From contig CAWDUT010000004.1 of the NCBI GenBank assembly GCA_963805525.1, forward strand, positions 1,460,003-1,524,002: a DNA stretch of 64,000 nucleotides, given 5' to 3'. This document shows positions 1-7,533 of this stretch, in pieces. The stretch comes from DASQFQ01 sp963805525. Its GTDB lineage: Bacteria > Actinomycetota > Thermoleophilia > Solirubrobacterales > Solirubrobacteraceae. Every line of letters starts with the position of its first letter. Positions within the stretch are counted from its first letter, which is position 1. The notes below the pieces were generated by a model. The model had not been told where the DNA came from. It did not search any database and saw only the letters and a list, made by a program, of their open reading frames with translations. Both the position numbers and the translations under genes were made by a program.

Positions 1-610
1 CGCCGAGCCAGACCCTGACGCCGCCGTTGTCGGCGAACATCGGATGCCAGCGGTAGATCGCCTGCATGAAGACGGTCTCCGGCCGCCGTGCCGGCTTGGT
101 CATCGGGTTCAGCGTGACGCCGTCGTAGATCCAGCACGACGGGTCGCGCTGGAAGATGAAGTTCGGCAGCGGCGGCAACAGCATGTCCGTCTGCGCGCTG
201 GAGTCGTAGGTCAGGCCCTCACCCTCGGTGAGGTCGGACTTCGTCACGCCGCCGATCATGAAGTCGGCGACCTCCGCCGGTGACGCCTCACGGCCCCACT
301 GGTGCCGCGACCGCGCGAGGTAGACGCCCACGTGCCGCTCGTCGAGGACACGGTCGAGCACCCACTCGCGCGCGTCGGGGATGCCCAGCACGTCGGACAG
401 CAGCTCCTCGGCGTAGAACACCTCGACGCCGCGCTCGCGCATCGTCTCGCAGAACGCGTCGTGTTCCTCCTTGGCGCGCTTGACCCAGATGACGTCGTCG
501 AAGAGCAGTTCCTCAGCGTTCGACGGCGTCAGCCGCGTGTGCTCCAGGCCGGGACGGTGCACGAGCACCTTGCGCAGCGTCCCGACCTCGGAATCGACGT
601 GAAATGCCAT
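1..610 (-). CDS. arcA: Arginine deiminase, N-terminal part (runs off the left edge)
   Basis: Hydrolyses arginine to citrulline and ammonia, the first step of the arginine deiminase pathway. About 203 N-terminal residues are visible, beginning MAFHVDSEVGTLRKVLVHRPG, the usual family start. The segments HRPGLEHTRLTPSN, LLFDDVIWV and LPNFIFQRDPSCWIYDG, followed by NPMTKPARRPET, match the family closely, and the last pair holds substrate-binding residues. The catalytic His and Cys would lie beyond the edge. It is the last visible gene of a leftward operon, 16 bases after the transporter gene. Ornithine carbamoyltransferase is not in the window and could lie further left. The start is the ATG at 608-610. 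Confidence 0.93.
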   Translation of the reverse strand, partial: MAFHVDSEVGTLRKVLVHRPGLEHTRLTPSNAEELLFDDVIWVKRAKEEHDAFCETMRERGVEVFYAEELLSDVLGIPDAREWVLDRVLDERHVGVYLARSRHQWGREASPAEVADFMIGGVTKSDLTEGEGLTYDSSAQTDMLLPPLPNFIFQRDPSCWIYDGVTLNPMTKPARRPETVFMQAIYRWHPMFADNGGVRVWLG

Positions 611-626
611 GGTCGCTCCCTCCCGC

Positions 627-2186
627 TCAGCCCAGCGCCGCGCCCAGCGCCAGGAACGCGCAGGTGAGGACGAACAGGATCGCGAGCAGCGGCGCCAGGA
701 ACCGCAGGTACTTGTCGTAGCCGACCTTCGCGAGCGCGAGGCCGCCCATCACGACCGCGGTGGTCGGGACGAACAGGTTCATCCAGCCCGATGCCGCGTT
801 CCAGGCCGTGATCGCGAGCGAGCGGTTGACTTCGGCGAAGTCGGACAGCGGGGCGAAGATCGGCATCGCGAGCGTCGCATGGCCTGAGGTCGACGGGATC
901 AGGAACGCCAGCGGCAGGTTGATCAGGAACATCCCGATCGCGAAGACGCCCGAGCTGGCGCCGGACACGGTCTTCTCCATCGCGTGGAGCACCGTGTCGG
1001 TGATCTGGGTGTTGGTCATGATCACGGTCACGCCGCGCGCCAGGACGATGACCAGCGCTGGGTAGATGAAGTCGCCGGCGCCCTTGGCGAGCGTGTCGGT
1101 GAGGCGCTTCTCACCGAGCCCGCCCACCACGCCGAGCACGACCGCGGCGACGATGAACAGCACCGTCAGCTCCGGGAACCACCAGTCCAGCTGCCACGAG
1201 TACGAGGCGGCGTCGGGGCCCGAGAAGATGCCCGACCAGGGGATGATCGAGAAGATCATGAACGCGAACGTCAGGACCACGGAGGCCAGGACGAACTTGT
1301 GCCTGCCGGTGAGCGGCAGCGGGGCGAGCGTGGAGGTCTGCGTCGCCTGTTCGCGGTCGCCGGGAGCGAAGCCCACCAGTGACTTGGTCGGATCGGCCTG
1401 GATCCTGCGCGCGTAGCGCAGTACGTACGCGATCGCCACAGCGCTCAGCACGATCCACATCACGACTCGCAGCCCGATCCCCTCGCCGATCGAGACGTCG
1501 GCGAAGCCCGATGCCACCCCGATCGAGAACGGGTTGACGGTCGAGCCCATGACGCCGACGCCGGCGCCGACGAGGATCACCCCGGCCGCGACCATCCGGT
1601 CGTAGCCCAGGGCGAGCATCAACGGCACGATCAGCGCGTAGAAGCCCAGCGTCTCCTCGGCCATTCCCTCAACGGATCCGAGCAGCGAGAAGACGCTCAT
1701 GATCGCGACGATCATCAGCCAGCCCCGATCGCGGGTCCGGTGCGCCAATCGGGCGATGCCGCGGTCCAGCGCGCCCGTGGCGAACATCACCGTGATGAAC
1801 GCGCCGATCGCCAGCACGAACAGGAACACGCCGGCGGCGCCGAACAGCTCGCCGCTGGCATCCGGTGCGACAGCGCTGGTCTTCGCGTCCTGGACGCCGT
1901 AGAGCCCATTGACCGGCGAGAGGAACAGGTCGCTCACGCGCTGTCCGAAGTCCTGCGGCGCGGGAACGCGATGGTAGCTCCCTGGGACCGGAGCGCCGTC
2001 CTTCAGCCGGTACTGGCCCGAGGGGATGATGAACGCCAGCGCCCACACCGCGACCGCGACGATCGCGAGCACCGTGAACGCGCTCGGGAAGTTGAACTTG
2101 CCCTTCGATTCGGTCTCCCCCGGGGGCTGATCCGGCGGCGGCTTCTCCGGCGTGGTCGGAACCTTGGGGGTTACCGTCGTACTCAT
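627..2186 (-). CDS. YfcC-family integral membrane transporter (probable basic amino-acid antiporter)
   Basis: A 519-residue polytopic membrane protein of the YfcC/C4-dicarboxylate-carrier type. After a Pro-rich cytoplasmic N-terminus come many hydrophobic segments, from FTVLAIVAVAVWALAFII near residue 37 to a last one at the C-terminus. The motifs SVEGMAEETLGFYALIVPL and FLIPSTSGHATLAMPI are typical of this family. YfcC-like carriers are often encoded beside arginine deiminase genes, so arginine/ornithine exchange is the likely role; the substrate is inferred from context only. The start ATG overlaps the stop of the upstream peptidase gene by four bases (ATGA), indicating translational coupling. 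Confidence 0.85.
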   Translation of the reverse strand: MSTTVTPKVPTTPEKPPPDQPPGETESKGKFNFPSAFTVLAIVAVAVWALAFIIPSGQYRLKDGAPVPGSYHRVPAPQDFGQRVSDLFLSPVNGLYGVQDAKTSAVAPDASGELFGAAGVFLFVLAIGAFITVMFATGALDRGIARLAHRTRDRGWLMIVAIMSVFSLLGSVEGMAEETLGFYALIVPLMLALGYDRMVAAGVILVGAGVGVMGSTVNPFSIGVASGFADVSIGEGIGLRVVMWIVLSAVAIAYVLRYARRIQADPTKSLVGFAPGDREQATQTSTLAPLPLTGRHKFVLASVVLTFAFMIFSIIPWSGIFSGPDAASYSWQLDWWFPELTVLFIVAAVVLGVVGGLGEKRLTDTLAKGAGDFIYPALVIVLARGVTVIMTNTQITDTVLHAMEKTVSGASSGVFAIGMFLINLPLAFLIPSTSGHATLAMPIFAPLSDFAEVNRSLAITAWNAASGWMNLFVPTTAVVMGGLALAKVGYDKYLRFLAPLLAILFVLTCAFLALGAALG

Positions 2187-3580
2187 GACTCATGCTCCTT
2201 TCGTGCCGCGTACTCGCGGAAGAACTCGGCTTCGGCGACGACCGCCCGCTCGAGTTCGTCCAGAAGGACGCGCTCGTTCGGCGCGTGCAGATTGCATTGG
2301 CCGTCCTCGGCGCCGAAGAGCAGGATCTCGGCGTCGGGAACGGCCTGGTGAAGTGCGCTGAGCAGCGGAATCGAGCCGCCGCTCGCCATCGTCACCGGGT
2401 CGCCTCCCCAGGCGGCCGCCAGCGAGGCCCCGGCCGCTTCGTAGGCGAGACCCGACGTCGTGGTGGCGAAGCCGTCGCCGGTGTCGCCGGCCTCGACGGT
2501 CAGCGGGATCCCGAACGGCCTCAAGCCCTCGAGGTGCCGGACCAGCGCCGCCTGCGCCTCGCCGGCGGACTGCTCGGGATGCACGCGCAGGTTGAGCTTG
2601 GCGCGGGCGTAAGGGATGACGGCGTTGACCGCCTGCCCGACCGACGGCGCATCGATGCCCACGACGGTGAGCGCAGGACCGGACCACAGCCGCTCGCCGA
2701 GGCTGCCGGTGCCGAAGAGCGGCATCCCCGGCTCGATCTCCGCCAGTTCGCGGAACTCCTCGTCGGTGTAGGACGCTCCCTCCCAGGGCTCCCGGCGCAG
2801 GCCGGCGACGGCCACGTCGCCGCGCGCGTCATGCAGCGTGGCGAGCGCACGCAACAGCACGACCAGCGCGTCGGGGGCGGGCCCGCCGAACTCGCCGCTG
2901 TGCTTGGCCGCGGCGAGTGTTCTGACCTCGACGATCACCTCGGCGTCGCCCCGCAGCGCGACAGTCAACGTCGGAACCCCGGGGCGCACGTTGCCCGCGT
3001 CGGCGACCACGATCGCGTCCGCGCGGAACAGCTCGGGCTGCTGCGGCGGGTAGGTGTCGAGCGGGCTGCCGTATTCCTCCTGGCCCTCGATGACGAGCTT
3101 GATGCCCACCGGCGGCTGGCCGTCGAAGGCCCGCAGCGCGCCGACGTGGACCATCACGTTCGACTTGTCATCCGCGACCCCGCGCCCGTAGATCGCGCCA
3201 TCGCGTTCGGTCGGCTCGAACGGGGGGGTGCGCCAGAGCTTCTCGTCGCCGGGCGGCTGGACGTCGTAGTGCGCGTAGAGCAGCACCGTGGGCGCCCCGT
3301 CCGGACCGGGGATATCGCCGGTGATGACCGGCGCGGTGTCGGGCAGCGACAGCGTCGCCACCCGCTGGACGCCGGCGTCGCGAAGCAGCGCGGCCACGAG
3401 GTCGTGCGCCTCGAGCAGCGGCGCCTCCGGGAAACCCGGGAAGGCGATCGAGGGGATGCGCGCCAGCCGCACGAGATCCGAGGTGAGCTCCGGCATCAGG
3501 CGCCGCACCCGCTCCGCGAGCGACGAGCCCGGCTCCTCGCGCTCCACCGCGAGCCGCTTTCGATCACGCTGCTCGCTCAC
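2183..3580 (-). CDS. M20-family metallopeptidase (dipeptidase-like)
   Basis: About 465 residues. Metal-ligand motifs are in order: YAHYDVQPPGDEKLW (His and first Asp region), GRGVADDKSN, EGQEEYGSP (catalytic Glu pair) and, near the end, CNLHAPNE. This is the CNDP/PepV-like M20 layout with a lid domain in the middle. It probably releases arginine or other amino acids from dipeptides to feed the neighbouring deiminase pathway (inference). I chose the GTG at 3578-3580 (VSEQRDRK) because the frame upstream reads as Arg/Ser-rich shadow of the carbamate kinase gene. With this start it overlaps the end of carbamate kinase by 17 bases. Confidence 0.85.
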   Translation of the reverse strand: MSEQRDRKRLAVEREEPGSSLAERVRRLMPELTSDLVRLARIPSIAFPGFPEAPLLEAHDLVAALLRDAGVQRVATLSLPDTAPVITGDIPGPDGAPTVLLYAHYDVQPPGDEKLWRTPPFEPTERDGAIYGRGVADDKSNVMVHVGALRAFDGQPPVGIKLVIEGQEEYGSPLDTYPPQQPELFRADAIVVADAGNVRPGVPTLTVALRGDAEVIVEVRTLAAAKHSGEFGGPAPDALVVLLRALATLHDARGDVAVAGLRREPWEGASYTDEEFRELAEIEPGMPLFGTGSLGERLWSGPALTVVGIDAPSVGQAVNAVIPYARAKLNLRVHPEQSAGEAQAALVRHLEGLRPFGIPLTVEAGDTGDGFATTTSGLAYEAAGASLAAAWGGDPVTMASGGSIPLLSALHQAVPDAEILLFGAEDGQCNLHAPNERVLLDELERAVVAEAEFFREYAARKEHES

Positions 3581-4529
3581 GCCCCGCGCCTCGCTCCGCG
3601 TATTCGAGTGCCGGGCCCTCCGCGACGACCTGGGTGCCGGCGCGGCCGTCCAGCAGCTCGCGCACCTGGTCGAGGCTCCCAATCACGGCGCGGCCGCCCG
3701 TGCGCTCGACGAAGCCGCACACGGCCTCCACCTTCGGGCCCATCGACCCAGCCGGGAAGTCGTGGTCGCGCAACGCTGCCGGCGTCGCGCGAACGATCGC
3801 GCGCTGCTCGTCGGTGCCATACCGGTCGTAGACGGCGTCGACGTCGGTCGCCAGCACCAACGTCTCGACCCCGAGCTCAGTGGCCAGCAACGAAGAGGCG
3901 AGATCCTTGTCGATGACGGCCTCGACGCCTCGATGACGCCCGTCGCCGTCCTGGAGCACCGGCACGCCACCGCCGCCGGCGCAGACGACCAAGAAGCCGG
4001 CGTCGACGAGGCTCCGGATCGCGCCGAGCTGGACGATCCGGCGCGGCTTCGGGGAAGGCACCACTCGGCGCCAGCGATCACCGTCGGGCTTGACCGTCCA
4101 GCCGTGCTGTTCAGCGGCCGCGCGCGCTTCGGCCTCGGTGTAGACCGGGCCGATGAACTTCGACGGCGACGCGAAAGCCGGGTCGCTCTCGTCCACTACG
4201 ACGCGCGTGATCACCGCGACCGTGTCCTGATGGTCGATGTAGTTGTCGAGCTGCATCTCGAGCACGTAGCCGATCTGGCCGACCGTCTCGGAGCCCAGAA
4301 CGTCCAGCGGGTATGGCTCGGTGCCGGTGTAGGCGTCGCTCATCAGTGCCAGCAGCCCCACCTGCGGCCCGTTGCCGTGGGTGATGACCAACTGATGGCT
4401 CAGCGAGGCTTGGCCGAGGAGCCGGGCGGCATCGCGCGCGGCATGTGCCTGGCTCGCCGCCTCGAGCGGCTCGCCCCGGCGGAGCAGAGCGTTGCCGCCA
4501 AGGGCGACGACTGCGCGAGGAAGGCTCAC
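3564..4529 (-). CDS. arcC: Carbamate kinase
   Basis: Transfers phosphate from carbamoyl phosphate to ADP, giving ATP, CO2 and ammonia; this is the energy-yielding last step of the arginine deiminase route. It has 321 residues, normal for the family. Signature motifs are VVALGGNALLRRGEP at the N-terminus, VITHGNGPQVGLL, YPLDVLGSETVGQIGY, VCAGGGGVPV with VEAVIDKDLAS, LVLATDVDAVY, and FPAGSMGPKVEA near the C-terminus. It is the first gene of the leftward arc operon. About 600 bases of non-coding or degraded DNA lie upstream, where the promoter should be. Confidence 0.93.
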   Translation of the reverse strand: MSLPRAVVALGGNALLRRGEPLEAASQAHAARDAARLLGQASLSHQLVITHGNGPQVGLLALMSDAYTGTEPYPLDVLGSETVGQIGYVLEMQLDNYIDHQDTVAVITRVVVDESDPAFASPSKFIGPVYTEAEARAAAEQHGWTVKPDGDRWRRVVPSPKPRRIVQLGAIRSLVDAGFLVVCAGGGGVPVLQDGDGRHRGVEAVIDKDLASSLLATELGVETLVLATDVDAVYDRYGTDEQRAIVRATPAALRDHDFPAGSMGPKVEAVCGFVERTGGRAVIGSLDQVRELLDGRAGTQVVAEGPALEYAERGAGRERAA

Positions 4530-5133
4530 GCGGAGGGCTCCCGGTCGCTCGTGCGCAGTCCGCGCGTCATTCGCTCACGATTCAGCACGAGCGTTGGCGT
4601 GCCATCCGTAGCCGCCGCCGAACCGCAGGGTGAGAACTACGTATCCGTGGCGGGCTATCGCACGAGAGCGGCGACCGGCCGCGGCCACTGCACGTCGCGG
4701 AACTCCGGATCGTCGCGTCCCGTGACGAGCGGCGCGCCGCAGCAGAGGCCCGCTCCCGTACGTCGACCTCCTCGGCAACGCCGGCATCTCCGGCCTCCTG
4801 TGCGCGCGCGCCGGGCCGCGATCTGCCGGAAATGGGCGGCAACCCGCCCTCGACCCCGCTGGTGGGAGGTGCGGCGCCGCCAGCGACTCAGACGTGCGGC
4901 GCGGCTGTCGGACAATCCCACCTACAGGGAGATCGCCGAGATGGCGGCGCACGTCGCGGCGACACTGCTTCGCCGCTGGGACCCGGCGAACCATCTGGCC
5001 GCACTTGCCCTCGTCGACCAGCTCATCGCCGTCGAGCAGCCCGACCGTCGAGGCGAGCCGGCGCTCTCGCTCTCCGCCAGCGACCAAGACTGGCTCTTGG
5101 CACGTTGAGCCGGCACACGCCGCCCCGCGCGGT
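4530..5133. other. Gene-poor stretch upstream of the arc operon
   Basis: No intact gene is visible. The plus-strand frame ending at 5108 has protein-like composition over about 60 codons (starting near LSDNPTYREIAEMAAHVAA and ending SASDQDWLLAR), which may be the end of a decayed gene; I recognise no family. The arc promoter should lie close to 4530-4650, but I see no clear -35/-10 pair. Confidence 0.3.
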
Positions 5134-5515
5134 TCATCCCACGGACGAGCTGGTCTTCGGTGCTTGGTCGGGTGACGGCTGGGACAACCGGCGCGAGCGC
5201 ATCTTCCAGCCGGCGGCGCAGGACGTCGGTCTCACGGCTGACACCATCCCGCGCGACCTCCGCGGTAGCTTCGCCAGCCTGCTGATCTTCGAGGGTCTCA
5301 ACGTGCTCGAGGTGGCCGCCCAGCTCGGGCACAAGCCCAGTACGTGCCTGGACATCTACGGGCGCTTGTTCGAGGAGTTCGACCCCGCCCGCCGCCGTCC
5401 GGCCGTTGAGGAGGCGAGGACCACCGTCCGCGACGGAGCGTTACCCACTGGGTACCCAGGCGGCCTCCGTGGCGACGATTCTCCGGGCCCCGCTGCCGCC
5501 GGAAACGCCGTTTAG
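5134..5515 (+). pseudogene. Tyrosine recombinase (integrase), C-terminal remnant beside a tRNA fragment
   Basis: The plus-strand frame carries the last third of a phage-type integrase. HPTDELVFGAW is followed by RERIFQPAAQDVGL, then the catalytic box-II region as DLRGSFASLLIFEGLNVLEV, AQLGHKPSTCLDIYGRLFEEF with the nucleophile Tyr, and a Pro/Gly-rich tail. The usual HxLRH is degenerate here (RDLRGS), and the core-binding domain and box-I Arg are missing, so it cannot be active. The reading frame ends 17 bases before the tRNA-Thr 3' end, the classical position of an integrase gene next to its attachment site. The same tail recurs at 49.7 kb. Confidence 0.75.
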
Positions 5516-5532
5516 CAGCGGTTTCGTCGAAA

Positions 5533-5573
5533 GCCCTCTGCCGGACTCGAACCGGCGACCCCTTCCTTACCAT
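5533..5573 (-). other. tRNA-Thr(GGT) 3'-half, attachment-site remnant
   Basis: Read on the minus strand, this gives an anticodon loop ATGGTAA (anticodon GGT), the 3' anticodon stem GGAAG, a variable loop, a perfect T-arm (GCCGG, TTCGAGT, CCGGC) and the acceptor end AGAGGGC. The sequence beyond 5573 does not supply a matching D-arm, 5' anticodon stem (CTTCC) or 5' acceptor (GCCCTCT), so only the 3' half is present. This is what an integrase using a tRNA as target carries in its attachment site. The same 41 bases occur at 49907-49947. Confidence 0.75.
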
Positions 5574-5777
5574 GGCAGTCCGCAGCCCTCCCACGCGACC
5601 CTGGGCAGGCCTAAATCGCCTGCACCAGCGACAAAACACGCATGACGGACGTCGGCGCAGGATTCCCGACTTCGGCGCGCTCGTGTACCCACTTAGTCCC
5701 CGGCAGCCGGAGGCCGGGGCGCCCACCGGCCTCGACCGCGCCGAGGCCAGACGTCGACTGCCTGATCAGCGTTGACG

Positions 5778-6284
5778 CTACCGACGACGGAGCCGTCCCG
5801 CGTACATCATCCCAAGTCCGGTCAGCCGCGCCGGCTCCTCGCGCGGGCACTCGTCCTCGAACAGCGCGCCGCCGATCACGTTGTCCGCGACCGCGGCGTA
5901 GCCGAGGGCGTCGCATCGGTCGCATGCACAGATCACCTCGTCGCCATCGCGGAGTGCGACGGACGGTTCGTGCCGGCGCTCGACGGCGAGTGGGACGGCA
6001 CCCGACAGCAGATTGCTGTACTCGCTCACCTCGTCCTTCCATTCCGCACGTGGAGCGCGAACGAGCGCGGCCCAGACGATCCGATCGTTGGCGCCCGTGC
6101 GCAGCTTGATCTTGTCCGCGCGGGCGTGGCGCTTCATGTCCGCCCGCCACGCCTCGATGTGCGCGACGTCCTCGACGCGATGGATGACCTCGCCCCGCGC
6201 CAGCAGCTGCCCATAGTCGTCGCGGCGATCGACACGCGCGACCAGCCGCTCGATGCGCCGACGAATATCAACAGGATCGTGCAC
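5778..6284 (-). CDS. Hypothetical protein (168 aa)
   Basis: I recognise no family. The protein is soluble, mixed alpha/beta in composition and protein-like throughout (DKIKLRTGANDRIVWAALV, EYSNLLSGAVPLAV). It has a Cys cluster CACDRCDALGYAA near residue 130 that could bind a metal. No signal peptide or membrane segment is visible. It lies between two copies of the tRNA-Thr core, so it is likely cargo of an integrated element. The start is GTG at 6284; alternative internal starts cannot be excluded. Confidence 0.55.
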   Translation of the reverse strand: MHDPVDIRRRIERLVARVDRRDDYGQLLARGEVIHRVEDVAHIEAWRADMKRHARADKIKLRTGANDRIVWAALVRAPRAEWKDEVSEYSNLLSGAVPLAVERRHEPSVALRDGDEVICACDRCDALGYAAVADNVIGGALFEDECPREEPARLTGLGMMYAGRLRRR

Positions 6285-7012
6285 CGTGTTCCCGGCAGAT
6301 GATGACCGACCTCCGGGCTGCTTGCCACGCGTCCGTTGGTTGAGCGCAACTGAGCAGACGCGTCAGAGCGCCATTACGTCACTACGTCATGGCACCGGAC
6401 CCGCCGCACGTCCAGCGGTGATCGGCCGCGCCGGCTGGCTCCTCGCCCGGTGGTAGCCCGAACGTCGCAAGGCGCGAGGGGGCGCTTCAACCCTTCCTTA
6501 CCATGGTTCTCCGCATGACTCCTCGGGTCCGTAGATCGCGCTGGAGAGCCGTAACTCGTGACTCCCGCGGACCGGGAACGCCCGCGTTGACGGATGCCGT
6601 GCCCCGAGAACGCCCCCAGCCCGACCCTTCTCGCCACAAGGAGCGGGTCGCCACCCGTGCTGCTCCGACGCAAGAATCGGCGTAGTTCTCCGGTCGACCC
6701 ATCGGGCGCGAAGACCTCCTCTCGCCAGGACATCATCCCGGCCGCAAGCTCTCAGTCGAACCCGGACGGCTCACACGCCGCGCCTGCTCAGCCCGCGGGA
6801 GCCCTGTGTGGACATGGCTCGTGCCCCAGGACGCCCCACGACGACCAGCCATCAAGACCTACGTGCGTCCTCACGATGTAAACCGGGGGAAGTCGCCCGC
6901 GCATGCAGGTCGCCCGCGGTCAGCCGCCCGGACTACAACCCGGCAGATCCCGTTGTTCTGACTGCTCGTCCGCCTCCTAGACCCGACCGGCCGGGCCGAT
7001 CGATCATGTCCG
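6285..7012. other. Intergenic stretch with one tRNA-core copy
   Basis: No convincing gene in about 730 bases; the open frames are short and Arg/Pro-rich. The only recognisable element is the 14-base repeat at 6491-6504. The 3' end of the CIS operon abuts the right side of this stretch, so a terminator would be expected near 6950-7010. I see no clear hairpin with a T-run. Confidence 0.4.
6491..6504 (-). repeat. Third copy of the tRNA-Thr core repeat
   Basis: The 14 bases CCCTTCCTTACCAT are identical to the anticodon-loop side of the tRNA fragments ending at 5573 and 49947. The match with the 5.5 kb copy continues imperfectly for about ten more bases (GG, two mismatches, TCCGCA). There is no T-arm or acceptor sequence on the other side. 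It may be an element end or a secondary attachment core. Confidence 0.45.
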
Positions 7013-7531
7013 CTAACCGAACAGCTTCAGTAGTTCATCGACATCGCCGTCTAGCTCTTGCATCGCCTTAGACTGGTCGTCGCGCAAGGCAACGGCTTGC
7101 TGAAGTGTCACGTCAGCGAGCTCGCGCGCGTCGCTGAGGCGGGCCGTCAGGCCGGGGTCCCCGCGCGCCACCCGCTTCACGGGCGCGCTGTCGAGGCTTC
7201 GCAGCTCGGCGCGGCGCGCGCTCACCTGCTCGTTGAGCACGCTGCGCAACGACTCCCGCAGGTCGGGGAGTGACTCGCGCAGGTTGTGCAGCGCGGTCGT
7301 GCCGGCCACCTCGCTGAGCGAGCCGGATGCCGCCGTGAACCCGACGCCGCGCACGGCGGGCACCTCGACCGGGGTCCCGGGAGCAAGGTTGCGGATGTCC
7401 GAGAGCGCCGGGTTGGCTTCGGCGAGTGCCTTCTCGGCCCTCTGGAGCGACTGCTTGTCGCGTACGTCGTACAGCCTGCGGGCGAGCGACGGGATCGTGC
7501 GCTCTCCAGATGTCGTCGCGAACTGTGTCAT
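7013..7531 (-). CDS. LysM-like protein at the 3' end of the CIS operon
   Basis: 172 residues. The N-terminal 60 residues resemble a LysM-type module: a short Ser/Thr start, then RTIPSLARRLYDV, a helix, ANPALSDIRNLAPGTPVEVPAV. The remainder is helical and charged (LHNLRESLPDLRESLRSVL), with a predicted coiled-coil character, and ends ELLKLFG. Phage tails and injection systems often use LysM-like proteins to join tube and baseplate. It is the last gene of the operon, two bases after the fibre gene, so it should be co-expressed with the particle. A GAGGGGG ribosome-binding stretch precedes the ATG. Confidence 0.6.
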   Translation of the reverse strand: MTQFATTSGERTIPSLARRLYDVRDKQSLQRAEKALAEANPALSDIRNLAPGTPVEVPAVRGVGFTAASGSLSEVAGTTALHNLRESLPDLRESLRSVLNEQVSARRAELRSLDSAPVKRVARGDPGLTARLSDARELADVTLQQAVALRDDQSKAMQELDGDVDELLKLFG

Positions 7532-7533
7532 GA

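Noticed and set aside
2192..5108. Long plus-strand open frames opposite the peptidase and kinase genes (574 and 606 codons)
   Set aside because: Arg/Ala/Gly-rich composition with no domain; they mirror well-identified minus-strand genes, as expected in high-GC DNA.
5533..5650. Intact tRNA gene
   Set aside because: Only T-arm, acceptor 3' strand and anticodon 3' side are present; the adjoining sequence cannot pair to complete the cloverleaf. The same holds at 49907.
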